A DNA stretch of 64,000 nucleotides from Rhodobacterales bacterium HKCCE2091 (GTDB lineage Bacteria; Pseudomonadota; Alphaproteobacteria; Rhodobacterales; Rhodobacteraceae). Below are positions 63,358 through 64,000 of the stretch, in pieces; position 1 is the stretch's first letter, and every line of letters begins with the position of its first letter. A program made the translations under genes and the position numbers. The notes beneath the pieces are model-generated. The model ran no database searches, was not told the DNA's origin, and worked only from the letters and a program-made list of their open reading frames with translations. The stretch lies in assembly GCA_015689685.1 (NCBI GenBank), contig WVSL01000002.1, positions 359,922 to 423,921 of the forward strand. Reading direction: 5' to 3'.

Positions 63358-64000
63358 GTGATCCCGCCCCGCCCGTTCCGCCGCTGCGCGCCCGCCGCCG
63401 GTATCGTCGTCCGTCTCATCACCCGTGTCGTCGCCCCTCTCCTCGCCCCTCTTCTCGCCCTGTCGCTGGTTCCCGGCGCGGCGGCGGCGCAGGACGCCGA
63501 CGGGCTGACCTGGATCGTCAACCGCTACGAGCCGTTCGAGGCCGGCGACATCGGCGTCAGCGTGCTCTACGGCCTGCCGCAGAGCGATTTCCTCGTCCTG
63601 TCCGCGCGCTGCGAGACCGGCGGCGGGCGGCCGTCGGTGGCGCTGGAGCTTGCCGTCGATCCCGGCCCCCTGCCCGAGGGCGCGCCGGTGCTGGTCGATT
63701 TCGGCATCCCGGGCAACCCGGCGCTGGCCTCGCTGCCGGGGCGGGTCGTGGGGCTCGACCGGGAGGTGGGGATCGCGGGCGCGGCGCTCGACGTGCCGGC
63801 CGACCACCGGCTGTGGTCGATCTTCGGCGCGGCGAACCGGGTCACCTTCGGCATCCGAAGCATCGGCCCCGGCACCGAGATCGCGGGCGATGCCAGCGCG
63901 GCGCTGCCGGAACTCCTGTCCGCCTGCCGGGAGGCCGGGGGGCTCGCCGCGGTCCCGCCGCCCGCCGCCACGGCCCTGCCGCTGCCCGTCGCCGGGACCG
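63358..64000 (+). CDS. Secreted protein of unknown function, 3' end off the window
   Basis: At least 214 codons, open to the end of the window. Start GTG at 63358 with GGAGG nine bases upstream. A hydrophobic leader (IVVRLITRVVAPLLAPLLALSLVPGAAAAQ) makes it a likely secreted or lipid-free periplasmic protein. The mature part has TWIVNRYEPFEAGDIGVSVLYGLPQ and then no motif I recognise; the end of the visible part becomes Pro/Ala-rich. Confidence 0.65.
   Translation, partial: MIPPRPFRRCAPAAGIVVRLITRVVAPLLAPLLALSLVPGAAAAQDADGLTWIVNRYEPFEAGDIGVSVLYGLPQSDFLVLSARCETGGGRPSVALELAVDPGPLPEGAPVLVDFGIPGNPALASLPGRVVGLDREVGIAGAALDVPADHRLWSIFGAANRVTFGIRSIGPGTEIAGDASAALPELLSACREAGGLAAVPPPAATALPLPVAGT

Overview
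The window is high-GC DNA (roughly two thirds G+C or more by eye) from an alphaproteobacterium, most likely a member of the Rhodobacteraceae (Rhodobacter/Paracoccus/Roseobacter group). Pointers to this are the cytochrome c maturation genes arranged as ccmABCDG in one place and ccmF-ccmH in another, a GapR-type DUF2312 protein, an IalB-family secreted protein, a choline sulfatase/betaine locus, a TRAP transporter, and short intergenic hairpin repeats containing a GGAAATA core. Genes are tightly packed, with many 1- or 4-base stop/start overlaps. No rRNA, tRNA, CRISPR array, IS element, integrase or phage gene was recognised.

Layout. 1-5.8 kb: purine (urate to glyoxylate) catabolism: puuD, uraH and a urate/xanthine permease on the minus strand, facing a plus-strand puuE-uraD fusion, ureidoglycine aminohydrolase and allA. 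6-13.8 kb: a PQQ-type sugar dehydrogenase and a branched-chain amino acid (liv-type) ABC importer whose gene order is interrupted by two related, secreted, cysteine-motif proteins. 13.9-19 kb: enoyl-CoA hydratase, ccmH-ccmF and a HerA-like ATPase. 19-19.5 kb: a non-coding interval with a good small-RNA candidate and a terminator-like leader ahead of an IalB-family gene. 20-25.5 kb: an envelope block (ketoacyl synthase, acyl carrier protein, lpxD, L,D-transpeptidase, DUF882 peptidase). 25.6-26.6 kb: msrB-msrA.

26.6-36.2 kb: osmoprotectant metabolism. The choline ABC importer choX-choW-choV (with a DUF2461 gene coupled to choV) diverges from betI-betC-betB-GST-betA, with a BetI-like operator between the two units. 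36.3-41.8 kb: a gntR-ligM-like-dctP-dctQ-dctM unit in which a TRAP transporter is joined to a folate-dependent O-demethylase-like enzyme, with two identical palindromic sites upstream of gntR. 41.8-49.3 kb: mostly small or hypothetical genes, including a HAD hydrolase, a degenerate sulfotransferase-like protein, a protein with two HEPN-type motifs, a GapR-like protein, a TIGR01244 protein, an EamA transporter, an LpxL-like acyltransferase and a DUF1223 protein. 49.3-54.9 kb: a surface-glycan block with three FkbM methyltransferases, two GT25 enzymes and one GT4 enzyme. 55-57.2 kb: a LysE exporter, then a stretch of clearly lower GC carrying one unrecognised, low-complexity, membrane-anchored ORF. 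57.2-64 kb: aconitase (acnA), ccmABCDG and the 5' part of a secreted protein.

The clearest systems are ureide catabolism, choline/choline-O-sulfate to betaine conversion with its importer, and cytochrome c maturation. The most unusual material is the low-GC orphan gene, the CCTCCC-rich small-RNA candidate, the cysteine-motif pair inside the liv cluster, the HEPN-like protein and the gntR/demethylase/TRAP unit. No complete new multi-gene system could be proven from sequence reading alone.
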